Assembly (NCBI RefSeq): GCF_015143595.1
Contig: NZ_WYEU01000003.1
Location: 248,001-312,000 of the forward strand
Length of the DNA stretch: 64,000 nt
Reading direction: 5' to 3'
From: Sneathiella sp. P13V-1
GTDB lineage: Bacteria; Pseudomonadota; Alphaproteobacteria; Sneathiellales; Sneathiellaceae
The notes below the pieces were generated by a model. The model had not been told where the DNA came from, searched no databases, and saw only the letters and a program-made list of their open reading frames with translations. This document shows, one piece after another, positions 11,620 through 20,214 of this stretch. The translations under genes were made by a program, and so were the position numbers. How positions within the stretch are numbered: the first letter of the stretch is position 1; each line of letters starts with the position of its first letter.

Positions 11620-11646
11620 TAAAAAAGCCGCGAACGGATCGCGGCT
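11620..11646 (-). terminator. Intrinsic terminator of trcR
   Basis: The stem AGCCGCG (11626-11632) and CGCGGCT (11640-11646) has a 7-base loop. On the minus strand it is followed by six U residues (A-tract 11620-11625). It lies 32 bases past the stop of the leftward trcR gene. Confidence 0.85.
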
Positions 11647-11677
11647 TTATGTCGAAAGAAATGCTAGACCCAACCGA

Positions 11678-12445
11678 TTAATCGTTGGATTTAAACAATT
11701 CCTCGAAATTCTTAACCGCTTCGGCTTTCGCCTTGGAAGCGTCTTCTTTTTCAGAAGATTTACTGCTTCCAAATACGGCTTCGGCTTCAGCCATTGGATC
11801 GTATTCCTCTTCTTGCTGCATTTCCTGCTTCTTACGTTCATATGGCGTAAGTGGAACAGATGCGGCATCCGCAGCAACAGCAGCAGCTACTTCTTCCATA
11901 AGCTTGTCTGTATTATCTTCATCACGCAGGTGAGCAGATTTTTTCACAACTTCGTCAAGTTCCATCTGCGTGCAGATACCAAGACTAACTGGATCTCGTG
12001 GCTTAATTGCTTGTGTGTTCCAATGTGTTTTGTCACGAACAGCATTAATTGTTGTTTTCGTTGTTCCGACCAGCTTACCGATCTGCGCGTCCGAAAGCTC
12101 CGGATGGAACTTCAGCAACCATGAAATGGCATCAGGGCGATCCCCCCGGCGAGATACGGGTGTGTAACGACCACCGCTGCGGCGTGGTTGAGGTACATCC
12201 CCTACAGGCTTACTCAACTGCAAAAGTGCTGCCGGATCTTTCTCACAACGGTCAATTTCCTCTTGCGTGAGCTGACCCGTTGCAAGCGGGCTCTGCCCAA
12301 CAATTCCCATAGCCACTTCGCCATCAGCAATGCCCTGTACTTCCAAGGCATGTAGACCGCAAAATTCACCGATCTGACGGAATGTCAGGCCTGTATTATC
12401 AACCAGCCAAACGGCCGTTGCTTTTGGCATCAATGGTGTTGCCAT
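11678..12445 (-). CDS. trcR: Cell-cycle transcriptional regulator TrcR (DUF1013)
   Basis: DNA-binding regulator nearly confined to Alphaproteobacteria and formerly annotated DUF1013. The 255-residue product has two helix-turn-helix-like parts. One is N-terminal (KATAVWLVDNTGLTFRQIGEFCGLHALEVQGIADGE); the other is central (AISWLLKFHPELSDAQIGKLVGTTKTTINAVRDKTHW). An acidic, low-complexity tail follows, with many Lys/Glu and FGSSKSSEKED. Family work links it to control of cell-cycle genes; the targets here are unknown. It is monocistronic with its own terminator. Confidence 0.9.
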   Translation of the reverse strand: MATPLMPKATAVWLVDNTGLTFRQIGEFCGLHALEVQGIADGEVAMGIVGQSPLATGQLTQEEIDRCEKDPAALLQLSKPVGDVPQPRRSGGRYTPVSRRGDRPDAISWLLKFHPELSDAQIGKLVGTTKTTINAVRDKTHWNTQAIKPRDPVSLGICTQMELDEVVKKSAHLRDEDNTDKLMEEVAAAVAADAASVPLTPYERKKQEMQQEEEYDPMAEAEAVFGSSKSSEKEDASKAKAEAVKNFEELFKSND

Positions 12446-12563
12446 TTTAACTCCTTAAAAGAGGGACGGCCTTATACCGTCCGACTCACAATTCTCTAAC
12501 TGCATATATGGCGGAAAAACGCCCTCAAGTCTAGCTTGTAAACTCAAATACAGGCTTCAAACA

Positions 12564-13562
12564 TTAAACCTCTAGAACGATTTTACCGATATGACCTGAA
12601 TCATCAATTCTCTCATGAGCTTTATTTGCCTGATCCAGCGGAAAGACACTATCGATAATCGGCTTTACAGTCCCCGCATTCAGCAATGGCCATACTTTTT
12701 CTTCCAGACTTTTACCAATGGCAGCTTTTGCTTCAATTGACTGGGGCCGCAAAGTTGACCCAGTTATGGTAAGGCGTTTCAACATAACCGGTGCGAAATT
12801 CACATCGGCCTTTGGTCCGCCCAAAAACGCGATATAAACAAGGCGCCCTTCAACAGCCAAGGCTGAAATGTTTCGTTGGATATAAGACCCGCCAACCATG
12901 TCCAAGATCAGGTTTACACCCTCGCCACCGGTAAGCTCTTTCACAACTTCAACATAATCTTCACTTTTGTAATTAATCCCTCGCTCAGCACCCAAGGCTT
13001 CAATTTCACGGCATTTCTCATCGGTGGACGCCGTTGCGAAAACACGAGCCCCGAAAGATTTAGCCAACTGAATCGCAGTTGTACCAATACCGCTGGCACC
13101 ACCATGAACAAGGAAACTTTCCCCGCCTGTTAGGCGGCCACGGTCAAACACATTTGTCCATACGGTGAAATATGTTTCCGGAACGGCGGCTGCTTTCACC
13201 ATGTCATAACCGTTAGGAACCGCCAGACATTGTGCTTCTGGCGCGACGCAATATTCTGCGTATCCACCGCCTGCAACAAGCGCACAGAGAGTATCCCCAA
13301 CCTTGAAACGAGTCACTCCGTCTCCTACGGCAACAACTTCACCTGCAACTTCAAGTCCTGGAATATCAGAAGCGCCTGGAGGCGGTGCGTATCCCCCCAT
13401 TCTTTGCAAGACGTCCGGACGATTCACGCCCGCAGCGGCAACTTTGATTAGCACCTCTCCAAGGGCAGGTTCCGGAACCGGGCGAATTGTAGGCACGAGA
13501 TTTTCAGGCCCACCGAATTCTTTAATTTCAATCGCTGTCATCTGCGAGGGGATTGTACTCAT
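12564..13562 (-). CDS. NAD(P)H-quinone oxidoreductase, zinc-free MDR family (PIG3-like)
   Basis: Medium-chain dehydrogenase/reductase of 332 residues that probably reduces quinones with NADPH. It has an N-terminal GroES-like domain (GEVLIKVAAAGVNRPDVLQRMGGY...GLEVAGEVVAVG). The Rossmann motif HGGASGIGTTAIQLAKSFGA is near residue 153. No catalytic zinc cysteines are visible, which fits the TP53I3/PIG3-type quinone oxidoreductases. The gene is monocistronic and divergent from the DUF1192 gene. The physiological substrate is not known. Confidence 0.88.
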   Translation of the reverse strand: MSTIPSQMTAIEIKEFGGPENLVPTIRPVPEPALGEVLIKVAAAGVNRPDVLQRMGGYAPPPGASDIPGLEVAGEVVAVGDGVTRFKVGDTLCALVAGGGYAEYCVAPEAQCLAVPNGYDMVKAAAVPETYFTVWTNVFDRGRLTGGESFLVHGGASGIGTTAIQLAKSFGARVFATASTDEKCREIEALGAERGINYKSEDYVEVVKELTGGEGVNLILDMVGGSYIQRNISALAVEGRLVYIAFLGGPKADVNFAPVMLKRLTITGSTLRPQSIEAKAAIGKSLEEKVWPLLNAGTVKPIIDSVFPLDQANKAHERIDDSGHIGKIVLEV

Positions 13563-13685
13563 GATTTTGCTCCTGGGTTTCGTTCTTCTTATGTAATATC
13601 AGGGTAACCAGTAATCGGGTTGCGCCGAAACCAATACTGCAAGTCTGGGTAATCCAGCGCTACAAACATATTAAGGATCTACAAA

Positions 13686-13868
13686 ATGGCAAGTGACGAG
13701 GAAGAATTTCCCATTTTATCCAGTGAGGGGAAAAAATTTGATGAAATGTCCATCTATGAACTTGAAGAATATCTGGAAGAGCTAGCTCAGGAGATTCGGA
13801 AAGTCGAAAAACTTATTGAAACCAAGAAGAAAGCACAGAACGCCGCTGAGAGTTTCTTTAAAAACTAA
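13686..13868 (+). CDS. DUF1192 family small acidic protein
   Basis: A 60-residue protein of the DUF1192 family, common in alphaproteobacteria and without an assigned function. The conserved core is the helical FDEMSIYELEEYLEELAQEIRKVEKLIETKK (residues 18-48), likely a short coiled coil with alternating acidic and basic faces. The start ATG at 13686 follows AAGGATCTACAAA. It is followed by a 487-base intergenic region holding a small RNA and the metY leader. Confidence 0.88.
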   Translation: MASDEEEFPILSSEGKKFDEMSIYELEEYLEELAQEIRKVEKLIETKKKAQNAAESFFKN

Positions 13869-13982
13869 AGACGAAATTCATACCGCCCAAGTAATCATTC
13901 CAATAAAGAAAATGTATATTTTGTGGATTTTTTTATATACGTTAATTGTAATTTAATAAAATCCCCCTAAATTCACATGTAT

Positions 13983-14072
13983 CAACCCGCGTCGGGTTGT
14001 CGATTGGAACCTATCCAATCTATTTGACGCCTCCCTGTTGACTTGAGCCGCCTTTTGGCGGCTCTTTTTTTG
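13983..14072 (+). ncRNA. Candidate small RNA with CUCCCUGUU box (AbcR-like unit 0)
   Basis: No open frame covers this stretch, but it folds cleanly. CAACCCG (13983-13989) pairs with CGGGTTG (13993-13999), and GATTGG (14002-14007) pairs with CCAATC (14015-14020). A single-stranded CCTCCCTGTT (14030-14039) follows, then the terminator GAGCCGCC (14045-14052) with GGCGGCTC (14057-14064) and seven U. The CUCCCUGUU box plus ACTTG plus terminator recurs in the three units at 22.3-22.9 kb, so it is probably a paralogous copy. The 5' end is not defined; AT-rich sequence at 13915-13970 could hold its promoter. Confidence 0.6.
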
Positions 14073-14132
14073 TTTGCCCATTTGTCAAGAAAACTTTTTC
14101 ACTATTTGTTACTGCATTATTACAAACTGATC

Positions 14133-14161
14133 TTGACTCATGCCCGTTTTCAGAGTTTTAT
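14133..14161 (+). promoter_or_regulatory. Possible metY leader promoter
   Basis: TTGACT (14133-14138) and TTTTAT (14156-14161) are 17 bases apart. A transcript from here would begin near 14168 and carry a leader of about 190 bases before metY. The -10 is weak (four of six). Confidence 0.35.
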
Positions 14162-14244
14162 GCTGCCAACAGGTCAAGTTTGACAGGTTGAGGTATCAAA
14201 ATAGAAGGGGGCGCTGGTATCTGGCAGCCCCCTCATTTGTTTCT
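14162..14244 (+). promoter_or_regulatory. Structured metY leader with alternative terminator (riboswitch/attenuator-like)
   Basis: GCTGCCA (14162-14168) can pair perfectly with TGGCAGC (14222-14228), closing a domain of about 67 bases. The 3' part of that stem (CAGC, 14225-14228) is also needed for a competing hairpin. In that hairpin GGGG-c-GCTG (14208-14216) pairs with CAGCCCCC (14225-14232), followed by U-rich TCATTTGTTT. The two folds exclude each other, as in transcriptional riboswitches. I could not match the interior to a known SAM or other riboswitch consensus. An alternative reading is a short separate RNA ending at this terminator. Confidence 0.4.
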
Positions 14245-14293
14245 AGATCCCCTCTTCGGTAATCCCATAAAAGTCATGTGAATTAAGCTGGAC

Positions 14294-14321
14294 CTGCCAA
14301 GCCTCACAAGGTAGCTTGCAG
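14294..14321 (+). promoter_or_regulatory. Second hairpin in the metY 5' UTR
   Basis: CTG-c-CAAGC (14294-14302) pairs with GCTTGCAG (14314-14321) with one bulged base and an 11-base loop. It lies 35 bases before metY and may be extended by TGG/CCA flanks. The ribosome site GGGAG lies beyond it and is not enclosed. Role unknown. Confidence 0.3.
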
Positions 14322-14355
14322 CCAACTAATTAATACGTGCTGTGGGAGTTGCTGA

Positions 14356-15672
14356 ATGGCCGATCCAAACTTTCTGAAATTTGACACCCTTAGTCTTCAT
14401 GCGGGACAACGCCCTGACCCGGTAACCGGTGCACGAGCGGTCCCTATTTATCAGACAACCTCCTATGTGTTCCGCGATGCCGATCACGCCGCCTCTCTTT
14501 TCAATCTGGAAAGTACAGGTCACATCTACAGCCGCCTGTCCAACCCAACGACAGCAGTATTGGAAGAACGCCTTGCCAGCCTTGAAGGTGGCGTTGGGGC
14601 GATTTGCACAGCATCTGGTCACGCCGCCATGCATCTTGCCATCGTCACGTTGATGAGTGCAGGCAACCATATCGTCTGCTCCCAATCTGTCTATGGCGGC
14701 ACATACAACTTCCTGAAACACACAATGCCGCGCTTTGGCATTGAAACAACATTTGTGAACCCGCAGGACCCGGAAAACTTCAAAGCAGCGATCAAAGAAG
14801 AAACGCGTCTTGTGATCTCAGAAACGCTGGGCAATCCTGGTCTCGAAGTAACCGACATTCCAAAAGTTGCGGATATTGCACATGCTGCGGGCATTCCGCT
14901 TTTGATCGACAATACCTTTGCCACCCCATATCTGTGCCGCCCACTGGATCTCGGCGCGGATCTTGTGATGCATTCTGCCACCAAGTTTCTGGGTGGCCAC
15001 GGGATCGCCATGGGCGGTGCGCTGATCGATGGTGGGCGTTTCGATTGGGCGAAAAGCGGCAAATTCCCGACATTGACCGAGCCATATGAAGGCTATCACG
15101 GCATTCAATATGAAGAAGAGTTTGGACCACTTGCCTTCCTGATGCGCGCCCGGACAGAAGGTCTTCGCGATTTTGGCGCCTGTATCAGCCCAACAAATGC
15201 GTTTCAAATCTTGCAGGGTGTGGAAACTCTTTCCGTACGCATGGAAAAGCATGTTGCAAATGCCCGGAAAGTCATTGAGTTCCTGAATGCAAACGATGCT
15301 GTGGAAAGTGTTTCATCACCTGAACTTGAAAGCCATCCAGACCATGCACTTGCGAAAGAGCTTCTGCCAAAGGGGTGCGGTTCTATCTTCAGTTTCACTG
15401 TAAAAGGCGGCCGCGAGGCAGGTAAGGCCTTTATCGGCCAGCTGCAGGTGTTCTCTCACCTTGCCAATGTAGGGGATGCGAAAAGCCTGGTTATTCACCC
15501 AGCGTCAACCACTCATCAGCAAATGGATAAGGAAGCCCTTGAAAACGCAGGTATCTCAGAAGGCATGATCCGATTGTCTGTGGGTATCGAAGATGTCGAC
15601 GATCTTATCAAGGATCTGAAAGGTGGCCTGCGGGCGGCTGCAAAAGTTGCTGAAAAAGCAGCAGCACAATAA
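14356..15672 (+). CDS. metY: O-acetylhomoserine aminocarboxypropyltransferase (O-acetylhomoserine sulfhydrylase)
   Basis: PLP enzyme that makes homocysteine directly from O-acetylhomoserine and sulfide. The product is 438 residues, longer than the ~390 of MetB/MetZ-type enzymes and usual for MetY. The PLP lysine is K210 in MHSATKFLGGHG. The family N-terminus (TLSLHAGQRPDPVTGARAVPIYQTTSYVF) and the C-terminal LVIHPASTTHQQ are present. GGGAG lies 8 bases before ATG 14356. It is followed 10 bases later by an alpha/beta hydrolase, probably in one operon. Its long structured leader suggests control by methionine or SAM, but that is inference. Confidence 0.93.
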   Translation: MADPNFLKFDTLSLHAGQRPDPVTGARAVPIYQTTSYVFRDADHAASLFNLESTGHIYSRLSNPTTAVLEERLASLEGGVGAICTASGHAAMHLAIVTLMSAGNHIVCSQSVYGGTYNFLKHTMPRFGIETTFVNPQDPENFKAAIKEETRLVISETLGNPGLEVTDIPKVADIAHAAGIPLLIDNTFATPYLCRPLDLGADLVMHSATKFLGGHGIAMGGALIDGGRFDWAKSGKFPTLTEPYEGYHGIQYEEEFGPLAFLMRARTEGLRDFGACISPTNAFQILQGVETLSVRMEKHVANARKVIEFLNANDAVESVSSPELESHPDHALAKELLPKGCGSIFSFTVKGGREAGKAFIGQLQVFSHLANVGDAKSLVIHPASTTHQQMDKEALENAGISEGMIRLSVGIEDVDDLIKDLKGGLRAAAKVAEKAAAQ

Positions 15673-15682
15673 GGGGGCGAAA

Positions 15683-16471
15683 ATGTTTGTCACAGTAAAT
15701 AACACCGAGATTTTCGCAGCAACTGGTGGTCAGAAATTTGACCCTGCCAAGCCAAACCTTATTTTCCTGCATGGCGCCGCCATGGATCACACCGCATGGG
15801 CCTTGCAAAGCCGTTACTTTGCCCATCACGGATATAATGTATTTGCGTTGGATCTTCCGGGACATGGCAAAAGCGGCGGCGACATTCCTGCAAGCATTGA
15901 TGACATGGCGGATTGGGTTGTTGCCTTTATGGATGCGGCGGGTCTTGAAAATGCAGCCCTCACAGGGCACAGCATGGGCTCTTTGACGGCATTGTCATTG
16001 GCTGGTCGCTATCCTGACCGTGTGACTAAATTGGTAATGATCGGCACAGCTTTCCCAATGGTGGTTGGGGAGTTCTTCCTGAACAAAGCCAAAGAAAATG
16101 ATCCCGCGGCTTTCCAGATGATGATCGACTGGTCACACGCCCGCCCCTCCCACATGGGCGCTTCAGAGGTTCCGGGACTGTGGATGATCGGAAACGCGCT
16201 ACGTACGGTGGAGAATTCAGGTGATGGCACCCTGTTTAAGGGTCTATCCATGTGCAACGATTATAAAGGTGGCTTCGAAGCAGCCGAAGCACTCACCTGT
16301 CCTGTTCTATTTATTCTCGGTGACAATGACATGATGACAATGCCACGGGCTGCACAAAAGCTTATCGCGGCGATAGAGGGATCAACAACCGTGATGTTAA
16401 ATGATTGTGGTCACATGCAAATGATTGAAAAGGCGGATGAAGTCCGCGCTTCTATGAAATCATTCCTTTAA
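15683..16471 (+). CDS. Alpha/beta hydrolase
   Basis: Serine hydrolase of 262 residues, substrate unknown. The nucleophile elbow is GHSMG with S97. An acid residue is likely in FILGDNDMMT, and the catalytic histidine in NDCGHMQMIEKA near the C-terminus. The oxyanion-hole HG is in IFLHGAAMDHTAW. The start ATG at 15683 is preceded by GGGGG and is preferred over upstream codons that overlap metY. Placement 10 bases after metY suggests co-expression; a role clearing an ester or thioester by-product of methionine metabolism would be a guess. Confidence 0.85.
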   Translation: MFVTVNNTEIFAATGGQKFDPAKPNLIFLHGAAMDHTAWALQSRYFAHHGYNVFALDLPGHGKSGGDIPASIDDMADWVVAFMDAAGLENAALTGHSMGSLTALSLAGRYPDRVTKLVMIGTAFPMVVGEFFLNKAKENDPAAFQMMIDWSHARPSHMGASEVPGLWMIGNALRTVENSGDGTLFKGLSMCNDYKGGFEAAEALTCPVLFILGDNDMMTMPRAAQKLIAAIEGSTTVMLNDCGHMQMIEKADEVRASMKSFL

Positions 16472-16488
16472 AATATAGGATCGCCGCG

Positions 16489-16758
16489 CTATACACCAAT
16501 GCGCGGCGGCCCGCCTTTTGCGGTCTGGCTTGGACCGAACGCCTTATCAAGCACTTGCGTGCTGTCCTGCGCCAGCTTAATTGCGTCTGTCAGCGCGTTC
16601 AGTATCAGCATATTATTATTCAGCACATGCTGTGCTTCTGGACGTACATCGTCAGTGATTTTTGTGCAGCGGAGAACGACATCCGCGCGCACTTTCATAA
16701 GAACGTCTTCAAGACGTTGACCGTTCGGGTTTTCCTCTGTGACCAGAAAATGTGTCAT
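16489..16758 (-). CDS. Conserved-type hypothetical protein, 89 aa
   Basis: I do not recognise a named family. The product starts MTHFLVTEENPNGQRLEDVLMKVRADV, is helix-rich, and has a central run of Asn/Leu (VLNNNMLILNALTDAI). No membrane segment or signal peptide is visible. It is probably real: AAGGGAAG lies 7 bases before ATG 16758, and it fills the gap between convergent and codirectional neighbours. An 8-bp GC-rich hairpin (16482-16489 with 16501-16508) overlaps its stop codon and separates it from the convergent hydrolase. Confidence 0.6.
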   Translation of the reverse strand: MTHFLVTEENPNGQRLEDVLMKVRADVVLRCTKITDDVRPEAQHVLNNNMLILNALTDAIKLAQDSTQVLDKAFGPSQTAKGGPPRIGV

Positions 16759-16825
16759 TTAGCTTCCCTTTGTTTGGGCCGTAATGACAACAGTTTGGGT
16801 GACCTTTGGTTAAAATAAAGCTAAT

Positions 16826-18445
16826 TTACAGGTTCTTGGCCCGCTCACGTAGTACGAATTTCTGTACCTTCCCTGTGGACGTCTTCGGCAAGTCTTCAAA
16901 AACAACCGTTTTTGGACACTTGAAATGGGCCATGTTATCCCGGCAAAACGCAATAATTTCCGCTTCGGTAGGGGTTGCGCCTTCCCTGAGCTCAATGAAA
17001 GCACATGGGGTTTCGCCCCATTTGTCATCAGGCCTTGCAACCACAGCGGCCTCCATGACAGCAGGATGCTTATAGAGAACCCCCTCCACTTCAATGGTCG
17101 AGATATTCTCCCCCCCGGAAATAATGATGTCTTTTGATCGATCCCTGAGCTCCAGATATCCATCTTCATGAACAACACCCAGATCACCAGTGTGGAACCA
17201 CCCATCTTTCAACGACTTTTCAGTAGTCGCAGGATTCTTTAAATACCCTTTCATGACCATGTTGCCGCGCATCATGACCTCACCCATGGTGTTGCCGTCA
17301 CTGGGAACAGGGGTCATGGTCTCAGGATCCATAACTTCAAGACCACCAAGGGCATGATACCGCACCCCTTGACGGGCTTTAAGTGCGGCACGATCTTCAA
17401 CAGATTTCGCATCCCATTCAGCTTGCCAATCGCAATAGACAGATGGGCCATAACATTCCGTCAAACCATAGACATGGGTTACATCAAAGCCCATACGATC
17501 CATCTCAGCCAGAACTGGTGCTGGCGGCGGTGCAGCTGCAACCATCACCTTCAAACCAGACGCTGCTTTGGACTTGTTTTCATCAGTTGTGTTGATCAGC
17601 ATGGAAAGAACAATGGGCGCACCGCACATGTGGTCCACGCCATATTTTTCCATCGCATCATAAATGGGGGTTGCTTCAACTTTACGAAGACAGACATGGG
17701 TTCCCCCTACTGCTGTAATGGTCCAAGGAAAGCACCAGCCGTTGCAGTGGAACATGGGCAACGTCCAAAGGTAGGTCGGGTGTTTCCCCATCTGCCACGA
17801 CATTGTATTACCGGTCGCTGCCAGATAAGCACCCCTGTGATGATAAACCACGCCCTTTGGGTCACCTGTTGTGCCTGATGTGTAGTTCAGCGCAATGGCC
17901 TGCCACTCATCATCTGGACCACCCCACTCATAATTTACATCCCCGACTTGCAGGAAGGCCTCATAATCCATGTCACCGATCAAATCTCCGCCGCCTGCAA
18001 GCGGGTCATCAATATCGATAACAATCGGCTCTACGCTGGCAATCTTAAGGGCTTTGGAGATAACATCTGAATGTTCGCGATCTGTGAACAGAAGTTTGCA
18101 TTCACCATGATCAAGAATAAAGGCAATGGTTTCCGCATCGAGTCGGGTATTGAGCGCATTAAGAACAGCCCCCGTCACCGGCACACCGAAATGAGCCTCC
18201 AGCAAAGCAGGAATATTGGGTGCCATTACAGAAACAGTGTCACCTTTACCAATGCCCCGCTTTTCCAACGCACTGGCCAGCCGCTTTGCCCGTTCATAAA
18301 ATTCAGCGTAGGTGTAAGTCCAGTCACCATGACGCATCGCGACCTGGTTGGGATAGACCGCGGCGGATCTGGGCAGAAAAGAAAGAGGTGTTAGCGCCTC
18401 AAAGTTAGCCGGATTTGCTTCCAAACCAAGTTCGTACTTTTCCAT
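16826..18445 (-). CDS. AMP-dependent acyl-CoA synthetase (medium/long-chain or DmdB-like)
   Basis: Adenylate-forming ligase of 539 residues that activates a carboxylic acid to its CoA thioester. The AMP-binding P-loop NYTSGTTGDPKGVVYHHRG is near residue 185. The GLTECYGPSVYCDW motif, the hinge DRSKDIIISGGENIS and the catalytic lysine region PKTSTGKVQKFVLRERA follow. The stretch PMFHCNGWCFPW resembles the AlkK/DmdB group, so the substrate may be medium-chain or methylmercaptopropionate. ATG 18445 is chosen because GGAGGG lies 4-5 bases upstream; a GTG at 18460 precedes that site. Lrp sits 42 bases upstream on the same strand. Confidence 0.88.
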   Translation of the reverse strand: MEKYELGLEANPANFEALTPLSFLPRSAAVYPNQVAMRHGDWTYTYAEFYERAKRLASALEKRGIGKGDTVSVMAPNIPALLEAHFGVPVTGAVLNALNTRLDAETIAFILDHGECKLLFTDREHSDVISKALKIASVEPIVIDIDDPLAGGGDLIGDMDYEAFLQVGDVNYEWGGPDDEWQAIALNYTSGTTGDPKGVVYHHRGAYLAATGNTMSWQMGKHPTYLWTLPMFHCNGWCFPWTITAVGGTHVCLRKVEATPIYDAMEKYGVDHMCGAPIVLSMLINTTDENKSKAASGLKVMVAAAPPPAPVLAEMDRMGFDVTHVYGLTECYGPSVYCDWQAEWDAKSVEDRAALKARQGVRYHALGGLEVMDPETMTPVPSDGNTMGEVMMRGNMVMKGYLKNPATTEKSLKDGWFHTGDLGVVHEDGYLELRDRSKDIIISGGENISTIEVEGVLYKHPAVMEAAVVARPDDKWGETPCAFIELREGATPTEAEIIAFCRDNMAHFKCPKTVVFEDLPKTSTGKVQKFVLRERAKNL

Positions 18446-18487
18446 GACACCCTCCGCCACGTCTTCAATATCTATAATGGGTGAGTT

Positions 18488-18985
18488 TTACCGTTCACCG
18501 CCGTCTTGACCTTCAAGTTCCACAGGAACACCAGGCAAGTGCTTGGACACGCGAATACCAAGAGAGGTTTTCACATGCTCCACATTCGGGGCTGCGGTCA
18601 GTTCATGCGTCAGGAACTGTTGATAAGAATCCCAGTCCTTGGCAACCACTTTCAAAATGAAATCGCTGTCGCCTGCCAACATGTAACATTCACGCACCAT
18701 CGGCCACTCACGCACTTTTTCTTCAAAAGCGTTGAGATCGGGCTCTGCCTGGCTGTGAAGGCCTACCATGGCAAACACGGTAACTTTAAACCCCAAACTT
18801 TCGGAATTTAATTGCGCGTGATAGCCTTCAATGAAGCCAGATTCTTCCAAAGCCCGGACCCTTCTCAGGCACGGCGGTGCAGAAATCCCGGCATTTTTCG
18901 CCAGTTCTACATTGGTTGTCCGTCCATTTTCCTGCAAATCGTGCAGAATTCGTCGATCTATGTCATCGAGCTTAACGCGTTGCAT
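18488..18985 (-). CDS. Lrp/AsnC family transcriptional regulator
   Basis: Feast/famine regulator of 165 residues. It has an N-terminal winged helix-turn-helix (LDDIDRRILHDLQENGRTTNVELAKNAGISAPPCLRRVRALEESG, residues 6-50). The C-terminal RAM ligand domain includes CYMLAGDSDFILKVVAKD. It is upstream of, and codirectional with, the acyl-CoA synthetase gene, and divergent from the ELM1-like gene. Lrp members commonly bind amino acids; the ligand and targets here are not evident. Confidence 0.92.
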   Translation of the reverse strand: MQRVKLDDIDRRILHDLQENGRTTNVELAKNAGISAPPCLRRVRALEESGFIEGYHAQLNSESLGFKVTVFAMVGLHSQAEPDLNAFEEKVREWPMVRECYMLAGDSDFILKVVAKDWDSYQQFLTHELTAAPNVEHVKTSLGIRVSKHLPGVPVELEGQDGGER

Positions 18986-19093
18986 ACATTACCTCCAACA
19001 GTCTGTTGCGCGCAATATTATTACAACGCGCAGCCTAGGCCAAGTGCCAGTTCGCCATTTTTTGTAAAAAAATTACCTTGACCTTGCCTTTTT

Positions 19094-20116
19094 ATGTCAT
19101 TTAGTGCCAAAAAAAGCCCCATGACGACTTTATCCCCCAATGCAGTCCCTGCATTTGAGAAAGAAAATAACGCCTGTTGGGTGATCACGGATGGTAGCGC
19201 TGGAATGGAAAACCAGTGCGTAGGCCTAGCCGAGGCGATGGGGTGTATACCGATTGTCAAAAGAATACAAACGAAAAAGCCGTGGCGATGGTTACCCCCT
19301 CAGCTTTGGATCAATCCGTTGGGTCAATTGAAAAGCACAGGTGATCAACTGGAAGCCCCGTGGCCTGATCTTATCATCACATGCGGCAGACAAGCTATCC
19401 CCATGAGCATTGCCATTCGGCGCGCAAGTAAAGGCAAAACATTTACTGTTCACATTCAAAGCCCGAACGCAGATATTAGCAATTTTGATCTGGTAGTAGT
19501 TCCGGAGCATGATAAGTTGCGCGGTAATAATGTTCTTGTCAGTAAAGGTTCCCTGACCCGTATTAATGACGCCAAACTGCGCGATGAGAAATCTAAATTC
19601 CTATCAGAACTTGAGGGATTACAAGGCCCAATCTACACGGTTTTGGTGGGTGGTCCAAACCGTTGCTATGATGTAACCCCGGATACCATGAGGCTACTGT
19701 GTACGAGACTGGAAAATCTACACAAACAAACAAGCGGGCATTTTCTGGTAACCACTTCCAGACGGACTGGCGAAGACAACGAAGCCATATTGAAAGAAAC
19801 TCTGACCAGACTGCCTCACACCTTGTGGGATGGGACAGGTGCGAACCCTTACTTTGCCTATCTGGCCGCAGCAGACGCCATTATTGTAACCGCCGATTCG
19901 GTCAATATGATTTGCGAAGCAGCAACAGCAGGGAAACCCGTGTTTGTCTTCGAACTTCCAGGTGGTAACAGAAAGTTCAACGCTTTCCATCAAGAAATGC
20001 AGAAAGCTGGATTTACAAAACCGTTTTCGGACAATCTTCTATTGTGGTCGCCCCCTAAATTAGATGAAACAAATCGCATCGCAACAGAAGTTCTTGCGTC
20101 GTTCAAAAAAAGGTAA
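19094..20116 (+). CDS. Mitochondrial fission ELM1-like family protein
   Basis: A 340-residue protein resembling the ELM1 family (named for a plant mitochondrial fission factor), widespread in alphaproteobacteria and unassigned biochemically. It has a GT-B glycosyltransferase-like layout. The N-terminal WVITDGSAGMENQCVGLAEAMG is followed by a C-terminal AADAIIVTADSVNMICEAATAGKPVFVFELPGG, which resembles sugar-nucleotide binding sites. There is no signal peptide. Start is uncertain: ATG 19094 has no clear ribosome site and ATG 19121 is an alternative. Enzymatic role is inference from fold. Confidence 0.8.
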   Translation: MSFSAKKSPMTTLSPNAVPAFEKENNACWVITDGSAGMENQCVGLAEAMGCIPIVKRIQTKKPWRWLPPQLWINPLGQLKSTGDQLEAPWPDLIITCGRQAIPMSIAIRRASKGKTFTVHIQSPNADISNFDLVVVPEHDKLRGNNVLVSKGSLTRINDAKLRDEKSKFLSELEGLQGPIYTVLVGGPNRCYDVTPDTMRLLCTRLENLHKQTSGHFLVTTSRRTGEDNEAILKETLTRLPHTLWDGTGANPYFAYLAAADAIIVTADSVNMICEAATAGKPVFVFELPGGNRKFNAFHQEMQKAGFTKPFSDNLLLWSPPKLDETNRIATEVLASFKKR

Positions 20117-20214
20117 AGAAGTCCTCATTTGACCCTGCCTATTGCACTTGGGCCTTCGCCATAATAAATACATTTGCACTTATTTTTTACCGCCACCGCG
20201 TTCAGGAGCAATCC

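Noticed and set aside
14281-14355. SAM-II riboswitch just ahead of metY
   Set aside because: GCTTGCAGCC resembles part of the SAM-II consensus, but the P1 partner and the GCUAAA segment next to the ribosome site are missing.
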